A stretch of DNA of 64,000 nucleotides from Berkiella sp963829835 (GCA_963829835.1 CAWHKC010000004.1:558001-622000), one strand, 5' to 3'; shown: positions 42,725 to 52,384, counted from the stretch's first letter. A program made the numbers and translations. The notes: a model not told the origin generated them from the letters alone.

Positions 42725-43519
42725 CTATACAGCAATCGGCGCTTTTATCGCAGGGTGACTTTGATAATCTTTTAACACAAAATCTTCAAAACGAAAATCG
42801 TTTATATTTTTTATTTCTGGATTAATAACCATTTGCGGACATGCAAAAGGCTCTCTGGCTAATTGCGTTTTAGCTTGTTCTATATGATTGGAATATAAAT
42901 GGACATCACCAAAGGAATGTACAAATTCACCAGGCGTTAAGCCTGTCACTTGCGCTATCATCAACGTTAATAAAGCATAGGACGCAATATTAAAAGGTAC
43001 GCCTAAAAAAACATCGGCGCTACGTTGGTAAAGTTGACAGGATAATTTACCATCCACGACGTAAAATTGAAATAAACAATGACAGGGCGCTAAGGCCATT
43101 TGATTCAAATCGGCAACATTCCACGCACTGACAATTAATCGCCTTGAATCGGGATCTTTACGGATCATTTCAATCACGTTGCTTATTTGATCCACTGTTT
43201 TACCATCAGGGGTTGCCCAGGAACGCCATTGCTTGCCATAGACAGGTCCTAAATCCCCATGCTCATTAGCCCATTCATCCCAAATGGTAACGCCATTGTC
43301 ATTTAAATATTTAACATTGGTATCGCCCTTGAGAAACCACAGTAACTCATGAATAATTGAACGCAGATGGCATTTTTTAGTGGTGACTAAGGGGAATCCT
43401 TTACTTAAGTCAAAGCGCATTTGATGACCAAATAAACTTAATGTACCCGTACCGGTACGATCACTCTTACTGGAACCTTGTTCTAATACGAGTTTCAATA
43501 AGTCTAAATAGGCTTTCAT
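42725..43519 (-). CDS. thyA: Thymidylate synthase
   Basis: Makes dTMP from dUMP and methylene-tetrahydrofolate. 264 aa, the same length as E. coli ThyA. The nucleophile is the Cys in MALAPCHCLFQFYV; dUMP contacts are in QRSADVFLGVPFNIASYALL and FGDVHLYSNH. It lies between lgt and folA with gaps under ten bases, so the three are one unit. Confidence 0.98.
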   Translation of the reverse strand: MKAYLDLLKLVLEQGSSKSDRTGTGTLSLFGHQMRFDLSKGFPLVTTKKCHLRSIIHELLWFLKGDTNVKYLNDNGVTIWDEWANEHGDLGPVYGKQWRSWATPDGKTVDQISNVIEMIRKDPDSRRLIVSAWNVADLNQMALAPCHCLFQFYVVDGKLSCQLYQRSADVFLGVPFNIASYALLTLMIAQVTGLTPGEFVHSFGDVHLYSNHIEQAKTQLAREPFACPQMVINPEIKNINDFRFEDFVLKDYQSHPAIKAPIAV

Positions 43520-43528
43520 AGTATTACC

Positions 43529-44332
43529 CTAGCAATCTTGTAATGTTGTTTTCGGTGTTCTTGAAGGACAAACCATCAGCAATAAACCAACAATGATCAT
43601 CGGTAAGCATAATAGCTGCCCCATGGTTAACCAGCCAAAGGCTAAATAGCCATATTGCGGATCAGGCTGGCGGAAAAATTCTTCAAAAATGCGTATGCAA
43701 CCATAACCCAATAAAAACAAGCCTGCGACAGCGCCTCTTTTATGAGGTTTACTGGAATATATCCAAAGAATGGTAAATAGCAACGCCCCTTCTAATAAAA
43801 CCGCATAAAGTTGTGATGGATGACGCGGTAACGGACCTGCATGAGGAAAGACCATGGCCCAAGGCACATCAGTGACGCGTCCCCATAATTCACCATTAAT
43901 AAAATTGCCAATGCGACCCGCCCCCAGTGCAATCGGAATGACAGGCGCTATCAGATCGCCTATTACCCAAAAGGGATCATTGAAGCGGCGACTAAAATAC
44001 CAAGTAGCCACAACCACCCCTAGTAAACCGCCGTGAAAGGACATGCCCCCTTGCCAAATTTTAAAAAGCTCCGTGGGATGAGCCAACCAATCGGGTAAGG
44101 CATAAAACAGCATATAACCAAAACGACCACCAAGGATGACACCTAAGGCGACATAAAATAATAAATCATTGAGCTTATCGGTGGTTTCCCAGCCTGGCAG
44201 CGTTTTGGTACGAAATCGTAACAACGCCCAACCGGCGGCAAAACCAACAAGGTACATCACCCCATACCAGCGGATCTGCAAGGTATCAGTGATGTGTAAG
44301 ATAACTGGATTTATGTTTGGATAGTCTAGCAT
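43529..44332 (-). CDS. lgt: Prolipoprotein diacylglyceryl transferase
   Basis: An inner-membrane enzyme that adds diacylglycerol to the lipobox Cys of lipoproteins (such as the Sel1 protein at 9976). 267 aa, seven helices. Family signature RIGNFINGELWGRVTDVPWA plus GGMSFHGGLLGVV and HPSQLYAVLLEG. Six bases after the TSUP gene. Confidence 0.97.
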   Translation of the reverse strand: MLDYPNINPVILHITDTLQIRWYGVMYLVGFAAGWALLRFRTKTLPGWETTDKLNDLLFYVALGVILGGRFGYMLFYALPDWLAHPTELFKIWQGGMSFHGGLLGVVVATWYFSRRFNDPFWVIGDLIAPVIPIALGAGRIGNFINGELWGRVTDVPWAMVFPHAGPLPRHPSQLYAVLLEGALLFTILWIYSSKPHKRGAVAGLFLLGYGCIRIFEEFFRQPDPQYGYLAFGWLTMGQLLCLPMIIVGLLLMVCPSRTPKTTLQDC

Positions 44333-44338
44333 AGTGCT

Positions 44339-45130
44339 TCAGTTTAGCATCATTCGCCCAGCAATCAGCAATAGCACTACGCCAAATATCCGTTTAACTA
44401 TCGGTACCGGAAGACGGTGAGCAAGCGCCACTCCCAGTGGGGCCCCCACAAGACTGGCCAAGCCTAAGATAAGGGCTGCTGGCAAATAAACAAATCCAAA
44501 ACACATGGCTGGCAAACCAGAAATATGCCAGCCAGCTATCATTGCCATGATTGAACCAGATAAGGCAGTAGGAAAAGCACACGCAGCTGAAGTCGCGCTT
44601 GCTTGAACCATGGCAACCCCAAGCCACAAAAAAATGGGCACCAATAGCACCCCACCACCAAGACCTAACATTCCTGATAAAATGCCAACCAAGCTTGCTA
44701 ACAAGAGCAAAACTAAAGGATGGGGAGTGCTTTTCACGACCTTATCTTTTTTATGTGCCCCCCAAATTAATCGCAATCCTAAGAGAATGGCAAATACAGC
44801 AAAGGCGATTTGTAAATGGTGAGTGGAAATCTGCTTGGCAATCCATACGCCGATTAAAGCGCCAATCACAGTGCCAGGAATAAAAGTCTTCAATAATGAC
44901 CATTGCACGGCACCGCGTTTATGATGAGACCAAGCAGCCATAAACGTTGTCATGATAATGGCGGTAAGTGAAGTCGCAGTGACTATTTGCATCAGGTAGT
45001 GTTGAGGAAGCCCTTGCCAGTTAAATATCACAACCAAAGCAGGCACCATAATAACACCACCGCCGATGCCTAATAGGCCAGACATAATGCCGGTGAGAAT
45101 GCCAATAAGAATGTAGGCAAGGATTTCCAT
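44339..45130 (-). CDS. TSUP (TauE/SafE) permease
   Basis: A 263-residue, eight-helix membrane protein with the two repeats of the TauE/SafE family: SGLLGIGGGVIMVPALVV near the N-terminus and SGMLGLGGGVLLVPIFLWLGV in the C-half. Exporters of this family move sulfite, sulfoacetate or other organic anions; the substrate here is unknown. It commonly lies near rppH-ptsP-lgt in gammaproteobacteria. Confidence 0.92.
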   Translation of the reverse strand: MEILAYILIGILTGIMSGLLGIGGGVIMVPALVVIFNWQGLPQHYLMQIVTATSLTAIIMTTFMAAWSHHKRGAVQWSLLKTFIPGTVIGALIGVWIAKQISTHHLQIAFAVFAILLGLRLIWGAHKKDKVVKSTPHPLVLLLLASLVGILSGMLGLGGGVLLVPIFLWLGVAMVQASATSAACAFPTALSGSIMAMIAGWHISGLPAMCFGFVYLPAALILGLASLVGAPLGVALAHRLPVPIVKRIFGVVLLLIAGRMMLN

Positions 45131-45152
45131 AAACCGCCTAGTTAAAAATTAG

Positions 45153-45172
45153 AATGATTTACTCAAATCATT
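45153..45172. terminator. Weak AT-rich hairpin
   Basis: AATGATTT and AAATCATT pair around ACTC between the GGDEF/EAL and TSUP genes. The stem is AT-rich, with only a TT after it on the minus strand side, so it is probably a partial terminator at most. Confidence 0.35.
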
Positions 45173-45189
45173 TTAGAAGAATAAATTGA

Positions 45190-46791
45190 TTAATGTTTGA
45201 AGGCAATCAACTGTGCAGTATCTTCTTGTAACTTTTCGGTGAGTTCATCTTCTGTCAGTGGCAAACTAATGTAATAGCCTTGAAGCTCATCCACTTCCTG
45301 CTCTAGCAGATATTTTGCTTGTTCTTTGGTTTCAACGCCTTCGGCGATGATTTTAATTTTCAAACCTTTGGCCATCGCAATTATCGCTTTAACTATGCTG
45401 AGGTCTTCTGGATCTGAAGAAATATTGCGCACAAATGATTTGTCTATCTTAAGCGCATCTATTGGGAACCTTCGTAAATAACTTAATGAGGAATAACCAG
45501 TACCAAAATCATCAACGGATATAGTGATACCCATCGATTTTAAAACTTGAAGCATGAGCACACATTTCTCCGTATTCTCCATTAAAACACTCTCGGTGAG
45601 TTCTAAATCAAGAGAATAAGGCGCAATTTGAGTATCCCATAATATTTTGGCAATATCTTCAACAATATCTCCTTTTCTAAACTGATAAGCTGACAAATTA
45701 ACCGACACTTTCAAGTAACTAAAACCCATTTCATGCCATGCTTTTATTTTGTCACATACCTTTTTTAAGACCCAATGCCCAAGCGGAACGATAAGGCCAC
45801 TTTCCTCTGCAACAGGAATAAATTCACTTGGTGAAATCCATCCTAAGTCTGGATGATACCAACGCACCAAGGCTTCAGCACCACAAATTCTTCCTGTTCT
45901 AGATGATATTTTTGGTTGATATAAAATGGTAAGATCATTTTTAGCTATCGCCACTCGTAGCAACATTTCTAAGCGCTGTCTTGCCTGGATTTGATGATTC
46001 ATTTCAGGTGTGTAAAAAGCAAAACCGTTACGCCCTGATTGTTTGGCATGATATAGTGCAGTATCGGCATGCAAGAACAATTCGTCGATATTCACCGCAT
46101 CATCTGGAAAAACACTAATACCCATTGAAGCACTAAACAAAATATTATGTGTTTTGATAATAAAATTTGCGCCTAATAATTCTAATATCATTCTTGCGAA
46201 TTTTTGCAAATCAAATCGCGATTCAACTTTTTCAATGATGAGAGCAAATTCATCACCAGTAATGCGAGCAACATAGTCTTCTTTGTCGATATACCGCAAT
46301 AAGCGTTTAGCCACCGATTGCAATAATATGTCTCCAATATCATGGCCATAAGTATCATTAATCATTTTAAAATTATCTAAACCAATCAATATTAGCGCCA
46401 CTTGATGATCAGATGCACGAGCACTCACTAAGGCAGATTCCAGCTGTACCATTAAAAGTGCCCGATTGGGTAAATTGGTTAGTGCGTCATAATGTGTTAG
46501 ATAATGTAACTGCGTATCTCTATGTTCATTGATCTGTTGTAAGGTTATCTGCGCATGATTTAAATGTTCTTCGCTTTTACTTAATTTGTGATAATTTAAA
46601 AAATATACTATGGAAAGAAGTAATAATGAAAAGGAGATAAATAACAAGGCGCTCATCACATATTTCGTTGAAAAATGCTCATTTGCTACAGCGGCGCCCA
46701 AAAGTGTTCCGGCAAGAATAAAGGAGATAAAGACGACTGTCATTATCAATAGCTGTAGTTTTTTACTAGATATTACTTTGAACAGCTTCAT
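45190..46791 (-). CDS. Membrane GGDEF-EAL protein, probable c-di-GMP phosphodiesterase
   Basis: 533 residues. Two N-terminal membrane helices (about 13-32 and 41-63), a short coil, GGDEF (about 95-265) and EAL (about 275-525). The cyclase signature is TGDEF instead of GGDEF, so synthesis is doubtful. The EAL set looks intact: EALVRWYHP, ELTESVL, DDFGTGYSSLSYLRRFPIDALKID and IAEGVETKEQ. The likely activity is c-di-GMP hydrolysis, opposing the enzyme at 19592. It lies between ptsP and the TSUP gene, which are often direct neighbours elsewhere. Confidence 0.92.
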   Translation of the reverse strand: MKLFKVISSKKLQLLIMTVVFISFILAGTLLGAAVANEHFSTKYVMSALLFISFSLLLLSIVYFLNYHKLSKSEEHLNHAQITLQQINEHRDTQLHYLTHYDALTNLPNRALLMVQLESALVSARASDHQVALILIGLDNFKMINDTYGHDIGDILLQSVAKRLLRYIDKEDYVARITGDEFALIIEKVESRFDLQKFARMILELLGANFIIKTHNILFSASMGISVFPDDAVNIDELFLHADTALYHAKQSGRNGFAFYTPEMNHQIQARQRLEMLLRVAIAKNDLTILYQPKISSRTGRICGAEALVRWYHPDLGWISPSEFIPVAEESGLIVPLGHWVLKKVCDKIKAWHEMGFSYLKVSVNLSAYQFRKGDIVEDIAKILWDTQIAPYSLDLELTESVLMENTEKCVLMLQVLKSMGITISVDDFGTGYSSLSYLRRFPIDALKIDKSFVRNISSDPEDLSIVKAIIAMAKGLKIKIIAEGVETKEQAKYLLEQEVDELQGYYISLPLTEDELTEKLQEDTAQLIAFKH

Positions 46792-46841
46792 AGTGTCTTC
46801 AAAATTATTTGGTTGTGGGCCTTTTAAAAGGATGGCAGATA

Positions 46842-49106
46842 TTATCGGCCCGCGCGAACTAGCCCACCAAGACCTGCGTCTTCCAGGGCTTTTTCAAGAT
46901 GTGCTCTGATATCTCTAGCATGATGCATTGCCATGACTTCTGATACGAGTTTTTGAGCTTTTTCAATGGTAAAGTTACGAATAATCCACTTAACACGCGC
47001 AATACTATGTGCATTCATGCTCAGCATATCAAACCCTAATCCTAACAAAACAATAACCGCTACAGGTTCTCCTGCCATTTCACCGCAAATACTGACACGT
47101 TTATTGTGTGAATGTGCAGCATCAACCACCATTTTCAAGGCAATTAATACCGCAGGATGTAAAGAATCATATAGATTTGCAACATGAACGTTATTGCGAT
47201 CTACTGCTAATAGATACTGGGTGAGATCATTACTACCCACTGAAAGAAAATCAACTCTTTTGATGATTTCATTGGCTTGATAAACAGCCGAAGGTACTTC
47301 AATCATGACACCCGTTTCAGGAAAACAAGCATTCGCTCCTTCGTCAACCACTTCGCGATGAGCTTGGCGCAACAAACGCATAGCTTCTTCAACTTCTGAA
47401 ATGCTTGAAATCATGGGAAACAAGACGCGTAAATTTTTAAGCCCACTGCTTGCCCGCAATAAGGCACGAAGTTGCACTAAAAAAATTTCAGGGTGATCTA
47501 ACGTCACGCGGATCCCACGCCAACCTAAGTAGGGATTATCTTCTGTCACAGGAAAATAAGGTAAGGATTTATCTCCTCCGACATCTAACGTGCGAATGGT
47601 AACAGGCTTTGGTGCAAAATTTTCTAATAGTTGACGATAAATGAGATATTGTTCTTCTTCACCTGGAAAACGATCGCGGATCATAAAAGGGACTTCCGTA
47701 CGATACAAACCAATACCTTCAGCACCAGCTTGTAAGGCAGGACGTATATCTGCTACTAAACCAGCATTCGCACATAAGGGAATTCGCACCCCATCAGGCG
47801 TTTGCGCACGCAATTCACGTAGTTCATCTAAACCTGCATAAAGTTCTTTTTCTTCTTGCGCTAAACGATAAAAATCAGCAATCATTCCTGTCGAAGGCGA
47901 CGTAAAAACTTCACCATTGTAACCATCGACAATAATTTTCTTACCTTCTAATTTATGAGCAGGCAATCCAGTCACTGCCATTACTGCAGGGATCCCGATT
48001 GCACGAGCTAATATTGCGACATGGGCATTAGCGGAACCTTTGGCTGAAACAACGCCAAGCAAATGGCCTTGTGGCACTTCCGCTAATGCTGATGCAGATA
48101 CTTCATCACCCACCAAGATGGTATCTTTAGGATAAGCTTGAACCGGGAGATTTTCAGTTTGTAAATTACTTAAGACCCGACGCCCTAGATCGAGCAAATC
48201 AGCTGCTCTTTCGCGTAAATAAAGATCTTCCATCGCCTCAAATTTATGGACTTGGCGTTTGATAATTTTACGTAATGCCCATGGCGCCCAATGACCTTCT
48301 TGAATGATGCTAATAATATCTTGTTTGATACTCGGGCTATCTAAAATACTTAAATACGCATCAAATAAATTTTGTTCTTCAGGCAGTAATTTTTTATCAA
48401 GTCGTGTTTTTAAACGCTCAATGTCTTGACGCGTTAAGATTAAAGCTTGCTCTAAAGAATAAATTTCTTTAGCAATATCCTCATTTTCAATATCTCTATC
48501 CGGTACGGCATCTAGATCTGATGCCAGCACGACAACAGCCGTACCAATGGCGACCCCTGGGGCTGCCGATATGCCGTGTAAGGTTGTGCCCACACTATCG
48601 GTTGTTGGCAGATCCGTTATCATCCCTGCCGTTTGGGCATAAACGATATAACCCGCCAATTGCGCAGATATTGTCACCAAAAAGGCAACTTCACCTTCAT
48701 CGAAACGACGCGGCTGACGTTGTTGAACAACTAAAATACCAACGAGTTTTCGTTGGTGGATAATGGGCACGCCAAGAAAAGCTTGGTAACGTTCTTCACC
48801 CGTTTCAGGAAAGTAACGATAACGAGGATGATTAGGCGCATCATCTAAATTGATGGGTTCTTCACGCTCACCAACAAGACCTACCAATCCTTCAGAAAAA
48901 TGAATGGTAACAGCCCCATCAACGCCATCCAGAAATCCCACAGAAGCGGCTAAAAGATAATGCTTATGGCGGTTATCAGCCAAATAGACTGAGCAGGCTT
49001 CAACATCCATCGTGGTTGAAACCCGTTGTACAATGATACGCAAAACTTCACTTAAGTCTTGCGCTTCATTTACTTCCTGTACTATCTGCCGCAGAACATT
49101 GAGCAA
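46842..49106 (-). CDS. ptsP: PtsP, nitrogen-type PTS enzyme I (TTG start)
   Basis: Phosphorylates NPr from PEP in the regulatory nitrogen PTS. 754 aa: N-terminal GAF domain (about 1-155), then enzyme I with the phospho-His in GSANAHVAILARAIGIPAV (about residue 361) and PEP-site RTEVPFM and GSNDLTQYLLAVDRNN. The start codon is TTG: MLNVLRQIVQEV aligns with the family N-terminus, GGAAG is six bases upstream, and no in-frame ATG suits. It follows rppH by 40 bases, the standard pair. Confidence 0.96.
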   Translation of the reverse strand: MLNVLRQIVQEVNEAQDLSEVLRIIVQRVSTTMDVEACSVYLADNRHKHYLLAASVGFLDGVDGAVTIHFSEGLVGLVGEREEPINLDDAPNHPRYRYFPETGEERYQAFLGVPIIHQRKLVGILVVQQRQPRRFDEGEVAFLVTISAQLAGYIVYAQTAGMITDLPTTDSVGTTLHGISAAPGVAIGTAVVVLASDLDAVPDRDIENEDIAKEIYSLEQALILTRQDIERLKTRLDKKLLPEEQNLFDAYLSILDSPSIKQDIISIIQEGHWAPWALRKIIKRQVHKFEAMEDLYLRERAADLLDLGRRVLSNLQTENLPVQAYPKDTILVGDEVSASALAEVPQGHLLGVVSAKGSANAHVAILARAIGIPAVMAVTGLPAHKLEGKKIIVDGYNGEVFTSPSTGMIADFYRLAQEEKELYAGLDELRELRAQTPDGVRIPLCANAGLVADIRPALQAGAEGIGLYRTEVPFMIRDRFPGEEEQYLIYRQLLENFAPKPVTIRTLDVGGDKSLPYFPVTEDNPYLGWRGIRVTLDHPEIFLVQLRALLRASSGLKNLRVLFPMISSISEVEEAMRLLRQAHREVVDEGANACFPETGVMIEVPSAVYQANEIIKRVDFLSVGSNDLTQYLLAVDRNNVHVANLYDSLHPAVLIALKMVVDAAHSHNKRVSICGEMAGEPVAVIVLLGLGFDMLSMNAHSIARVKWIIRNFTIEKAQKLVSEVMAMHHARDIRAHLEKALEDAGLGGLVRAGR

Positions 49107-49146
49107 CGATAACTTCCTTCTTTATCCTTGCGCTATGGGTATAACT

Positions 49147-49665
49147 TTAGTTATCTAATGGATCCAAAGACATTAAATTTTCTTTTAATGGCATCACAAT
49201 AGGTGCGAACTCCAATAGCGCTGCTCGATAGACCTCGCGCTTAAAGGACACCACTTGATGCAAAGGGAACCAATAACTTACCCAACGCCAGTCATCAAAT
49301 TCGGGCTTTATTGTAGCATCTAGCTTGACCTTTTGTTCATCAAGAATGCCTAATAAAAACCATCTTTGTTTTTGGCCAATACACATCGGCCTGGTATCGT
49401 TTCGTACCAAGCGTTTTGGTAAGCGATAACTAAGCCATTGCTGCGACTCAGCAATGATAGTAACATCTTTAGCTGTTAAACCAACTTCTTCTTGAAGCTC
49501 ACGGAACAAAGCATCATGCAATGCTTCATCGTCTTGAATACCGCCTTGAGGGAATTGCCAGGCATCTTGACCAACTCGGCGCCCCCAAAAGAGCTGTCCT
49601 TCATGATTTGTTATTATGATACCTACATTTAATCGAAATCCATTTTCATCAATCACTGAACTCAC
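49147..49665 (-). CDS. rppH: RNA pyrophosphohydrolase
   Basis: Removes pyrophosphate from mRNA 5' ends, triggering decay. 172 aa Nudix enzyme. NGFRLNVGIIITNHEGQLFW, then the Nudix box GGIQDDEALHDALFRELQEEVGL with all acidic metal ligands, and RWVSYWFPLHQVVSFKREVY. First gene of the rppH-ptsP run. Confidence 0.97.
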   Translation of the reverse strand: MSSVIDENGFRLNVGIIITNHEGQLFWGRRVGQDAWQFPQGGIQDDEALHDALFRELQEEVGLTAKDVTIIAESQQWLSYRLPKRLVRNDTRPMCIGQKQRWFLLGILDEQKVKLDATIKPEFDDWRWVSYWFPLHQVVSFKREVYRAALLEFAPIVMPLKENLMSLDPLDN

Positions 49666-49777
49666 TACCTAGTTATGCTATTTGTTCTTATTTTTCCATA
49701 TAGGCGGGCAACTCAGCAAACATAATTATAGTTTGTTAAATATCTGCATTAGATAAAGGAAAAAAAACCGCTAAAAG

Positions 49778-49803
49778 GGCAAAGCGTGTTTTCACGCTTT
49801 GCC
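49778..49803 (-). terminator. Terminator-like hairpin after array gene 1
   Basis: GGCAAAGCGTG (49778-49788), loop TTTT, CACGCTTTGCC (49793-49803): a perfect 11-bp stem. On the minus strand a T8 run follows about ten bases later. It ends the outer-membrane array before rppH. Confidence 0.75.
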
Positions 49804-49840
49804 AAACATTTGGGGTATTAAGACTACAAACTAACCAGCA

Positions 49841-50623
49841 TTAGGCAGGAAAGTTAAACACTAATGACACTTTAGCGGTATTCATGCTTTGGCTGCCACC
49901 AACTGAAACCAAAGTTGCGTTATCGCTTAATAATGCCGTTGCATCTGTTGATCTGCCATCAGAGTGGTAATTCCATTCAGCTCTCACAGACAAACCATCA
50001 ACTACAGGTACAGGCACTTCAGCACCAATACCACCCACAAAACGCCATGATTGACGATGACCATCGCCGCTACCAACGATAATAGGGTTTAGACCGTCGT
50101 TAGTCGTAATAGCAAAACTCACTTCATCACGACTGGTTTCAACACCAGCACGTAGATATGGCATGAAATAAGGTGTTACGTCATACCCGAGACGACCAGT
50201 TAGACCAACAACATAGTCAGTATCCCATGAGGTATCACCGACCCAGTTACGTACAATTCCTGGCGCTACACTTGTAAATGCAAAGCCATTGTTGTTGTTG
50301 TTGTCATCATCACCTTCTAACCAATCAACAGCCAATTCAATACCAAGGAGCCATCCGTTGCATCTTGCTTGGTAACCACCGAGTAATCCCCAACCCCAAC
50401 CATTGTTATTGCTATCATCATTGTTAGCAAAATCAAAATTGGTTGTGGTCACGCCATTTAAAAGAAAGCCCGATCCATTGTCATCATCGTTGTCATCATT
50501 GTCATTATCAAGCCAAGCATAGGTTCCGGAAACGCCTAATAGCCAATTTCCTTGCCACTGTGCTTGCGCACTAGTCGCTAACAAAGCAGCTGAGACTAAT
50601 AAAGCCGTTTTAAGTATATTCAT
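49841..50623 (-). CDS. Array barrel 1: outer-membrane protein with Asp/Asn-rich loops
   Basis: 260 aa from the ATG at 50623, which shares the leader GTGAAAATTATG with its neighbour. Signal peptide LKTALLVSAALLATSAQA. Barrel core: GGYQARCNGWLLGIELAVDW, GLTGRLGYDVTPYFMPYLRAG and GLSVRAEWNYHSDGRST, ending LVFNFPA. Two surface loops are runs of Asp and Asn (LDNDNDDNDDDNGSG, GDDDNNNNNGF), encoded by AAT/GAC triplet repeats. Small opacity/Omp-type barrel; acidic loops may bind cations (inference). Function unknown. Confidence 0.85.
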   Translation of the reverse strand: MNILKTALLVSAALLATSAQAQWQGNWLLGVSGTYAWLDNDNDDNDDDNGSGFLLNGVTTTNFDFANNDDSNNNGWGWGLLGGYQARCNGWLLGIELAVDWLEGDDDNNNNNGFAFTSVAPGIVRNWVGDTSWDTDYVVGLTGRLGYDVTPYFMPYLRAGVETSRDEVSFAITTNDGLNPIIVGSGDGHRQSWRFVGGIGAEVPVPVVDGLSVRAEWNYHSDGRSTDATALLSDNATLVSVGGSQSMNTAKVSLVFNFPA

Positions 50624-50674
50624 AATTTTCACCTAAATTAAAACATTTCAATCATGCAATGCCATCTGAAAAAA

Positions 50675-50698
50675 GCAAAGCACTCGATAGTGCTTTGC
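50675..50698 (-). terminator. Rho-independent terminator after array gene 2
   Basis: Minus strand: GCAAAGCACT-ATCG-AGTGCTTTGC followed directly by T6. Perfect 10-bp stem. It separates array gene 2 from gene 1, so they are separate transcripts. Confidence 0.92.
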
Positions 50699-50725
50699 TA
50701 ATTTTCGGGGCAAGCTTCACATCAA

Positions 50726-51490
50726 TTAGGCAGGAAAGTTAAACACTAATGATGCTCTAGCTGTATTTTCATGACTTGTGCCACCATTTAGTGTAAAAAT
50801 GGAAGTACCATCAGATGCTAAGCCAACAATATTGTTGTCATCATGCTTTCTGCTGTGATAGTCCCATTCTGCTCTTAAAGAGAGACCAGCCATAACAGGT
50901 AGTGGGAATTCTGCGCCAATACCACCAACAAAACCCCATTTGCTGTTATCATCATCATTACCAGCAGCTACGGTAATATTTTGTAGAAGATTTGTTGTTG
51001 CGGCTGTGAAACTAAAGTTTCTTCTGCCCCAATCAGCACCTAAACGAATGTAAGGCATGAAGAAGGGAGCAACTTCATAACCAATACGACCGGTTAAACC
51101 CCAAACTGGATCTCTATCTCTATGAATGGTACCAACAACGCCAGCAGGACCAACGAGAACTGAATCAACGGTAAAATTGTCATCGTTACCGTTACCTCTC
51201 CAGTCAACGTTAACTTCACCACCTAGCAACCATCCATTGCAACGGCCTTGGAAACCAGCCAAAAATCCCCAGATAAAATTATCATCGTCATTATTATTGC
51301 CATTTAAAGTAATGGATTCAAATAATGGAGGGACAGCATTTGGATCTGCAATTGTTAAAGTAACGTCGTCATTATTGCCATGCCAAGCACCGCCAGCGGA
51401 AACACCGAGTAACCAGTTGTATTCCCATGCTTGCGCGCTTGTCGCTAATAAAGCAGCTGATACTAGTAAAGCAGTTTTAAGTTTTCTCAT
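50726..51490 (-). CDS. Array barrel 2: outer-membrane protein with Asp/Asn-rich loops
   Basis: 254 aa from the ATG at 51490 (GGGGTGAAAATT upstream); the frame opens further but lacks a ribosome site. Signal peptide MRKLKTALLVSAALLATSAQA, almost identical to array gene 1, so the two are recent duplicates. Core motifs are GFQGRCNGWLLGGEVNVDW, GLTGRIGYEVAPFFMPYIRLG and GLSLRAEWDYHSRKHDD, ending LVFNFPA. Several loops are Asp/Asn-rich (GNNNDDDN, GNGNDDN, GNDDDN). Confidence 0.85.
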   Translation of the reverse strand: MRKLKTALLVSAALLATSAQAWEYNWLLGVSAGGAWHGNNDDVTLTIADPNAVPPLFESITLNGNNNDDDNFIWGFLAGFQGRCNGWLLGGEVNVDWRGNGNDDNFTVDSVLVGPAGVVGTIHRDRDPVWGLTGRIGYEVAPFFMPYIRLGADWGRRNFSFTAATTNLLQNITVAAGNDDDNSKWGFVGGIGAEFPLPVMAGLSLRAEWDYHSRKHDDNNIVGLASDGTSIFTLNGGTSHENTARASLVFNFPA

Positions 51491-51620
51491 AATTTTCACC
51501 CCAAACTTAATGTTAGTTAAGTAAACACATTTTAGGTATAAGCCCAAACAACAACTTTGTCAAACTTCTCTAAAAATTTTAAAAATGATCGTCAAGAAAA
51601 TGACTGAGCTTTGGTTTTAA

Positions 51621-51655
51621 TCAACTTTTTTTAATTATTTTTGTCGAAAAGTTGA
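51621..51655 (-). terminator. Possible hairpin after array gene 3
   Basis: TCAACTTTT (51621-51629) and AAAAGTTGA (51647-51655) pair around an AT-rich 17-base loop, just past the stop codon of the gene at 51665. Low stability; may or may not terminate. Confidence 0.35.
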
Positions 51656-51664
51656 CGCTGTGCA

Positions 51665-52384
51665 TTAGACAAAATTTAATACTAAGGAAATTAGGAAAAC
51701 ATTCGTTCTGGGTCTCATATTTGCACTAACCAAAGAATTATTTTCTGGAACAAATACTTCAGGATCGATAGAGCCTGCTCTTGCTTGAAAATTATATTCA
51801 CCGCGTAATGATAGCCCCATTAAAGCGGGGATCGGTGTTTCAGCGCCAACACCTGCTGTTAATCTATAAACGCGTCGCATGGCTTCCATATTCACAGCAC
51901 CCTCGATGGGGCTTGTCAGGGTATAAGAAAATTTATCGCGACTAGATTGTACGCCCAGTTTTACAAATGGCAAAAAGTTGGGATACATTTCATACCCAAA
52001 ACGGCCACTTAAAGCCACTATATTACCTTGATGATAACGAGACAATGTGGTCAACCCATCATTGAGTATGCCTGTAAAAGCACCATTTTTATCGCGACCT
52101 AATTCTTGCCACTCGACATTGACCTCGGCGCCAAATAACCAGTCATTGCATCTCCATTGGTAGCCACCCAATACCCATGCAATCACGCCAATATCTTTCT
52201 GGTTTTGGTTAAATTCAGAAAAGAGTCCCTGAGGATGACCAATAACCAGATCAGCATTGCCTTCACGTTCTGCTAAACCCAACGAAAGACCAGCCAACCA
52301 ATTTCCTTCCCATTGCGCTTGCACACTAAAGCAAGCCAAACCTAGGCTCAAAGCAGAAATGATCTTTCTGAGATTTAAAGGCAT
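51665..52384 (-). CDS. Array barrel 3: outer-membrane protein
   Basis: 239 aa. Signal peptide MPLNLRKIISALSLGLACFSVQA, then WEGNWLAGLSLGLAEREGN. Conserved barrel motifs: GGYQWRCNDWLFGAEVNVEW, ALSGRFGYEMYPNFLPFVKLGVQSSRD and LRGEYNFQARAGS, ending LISLVLNFV. It lacks the Asp/Asn-rich inserts of genes 1 and 2. Gap to gene 4 holds a terminator, so it is probably transcribed alone. Confidence 0.83.
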   Translation of the reverse strand: MPLNLRKIISALSLGLACFSVQAQWEGNWLAGLSLGLAEREGNADLVIGHPQGLFSEFNQNQKDIGVIAWVLGGYQWRCNDWLFGAEVNVEWQELGRDKNGAFTGILNDGLTTLSRYHQGNIVALSGRFGYEMYPNFLPFVKLGVQSSRDKFSYTLTSPIEGAVNMEAMRRVYRLTAGVGAETPIPALMGLSLRGEYNFQARAGSIDPEVFVPENNSLVSANMRPRTNVFLISLVLNFV

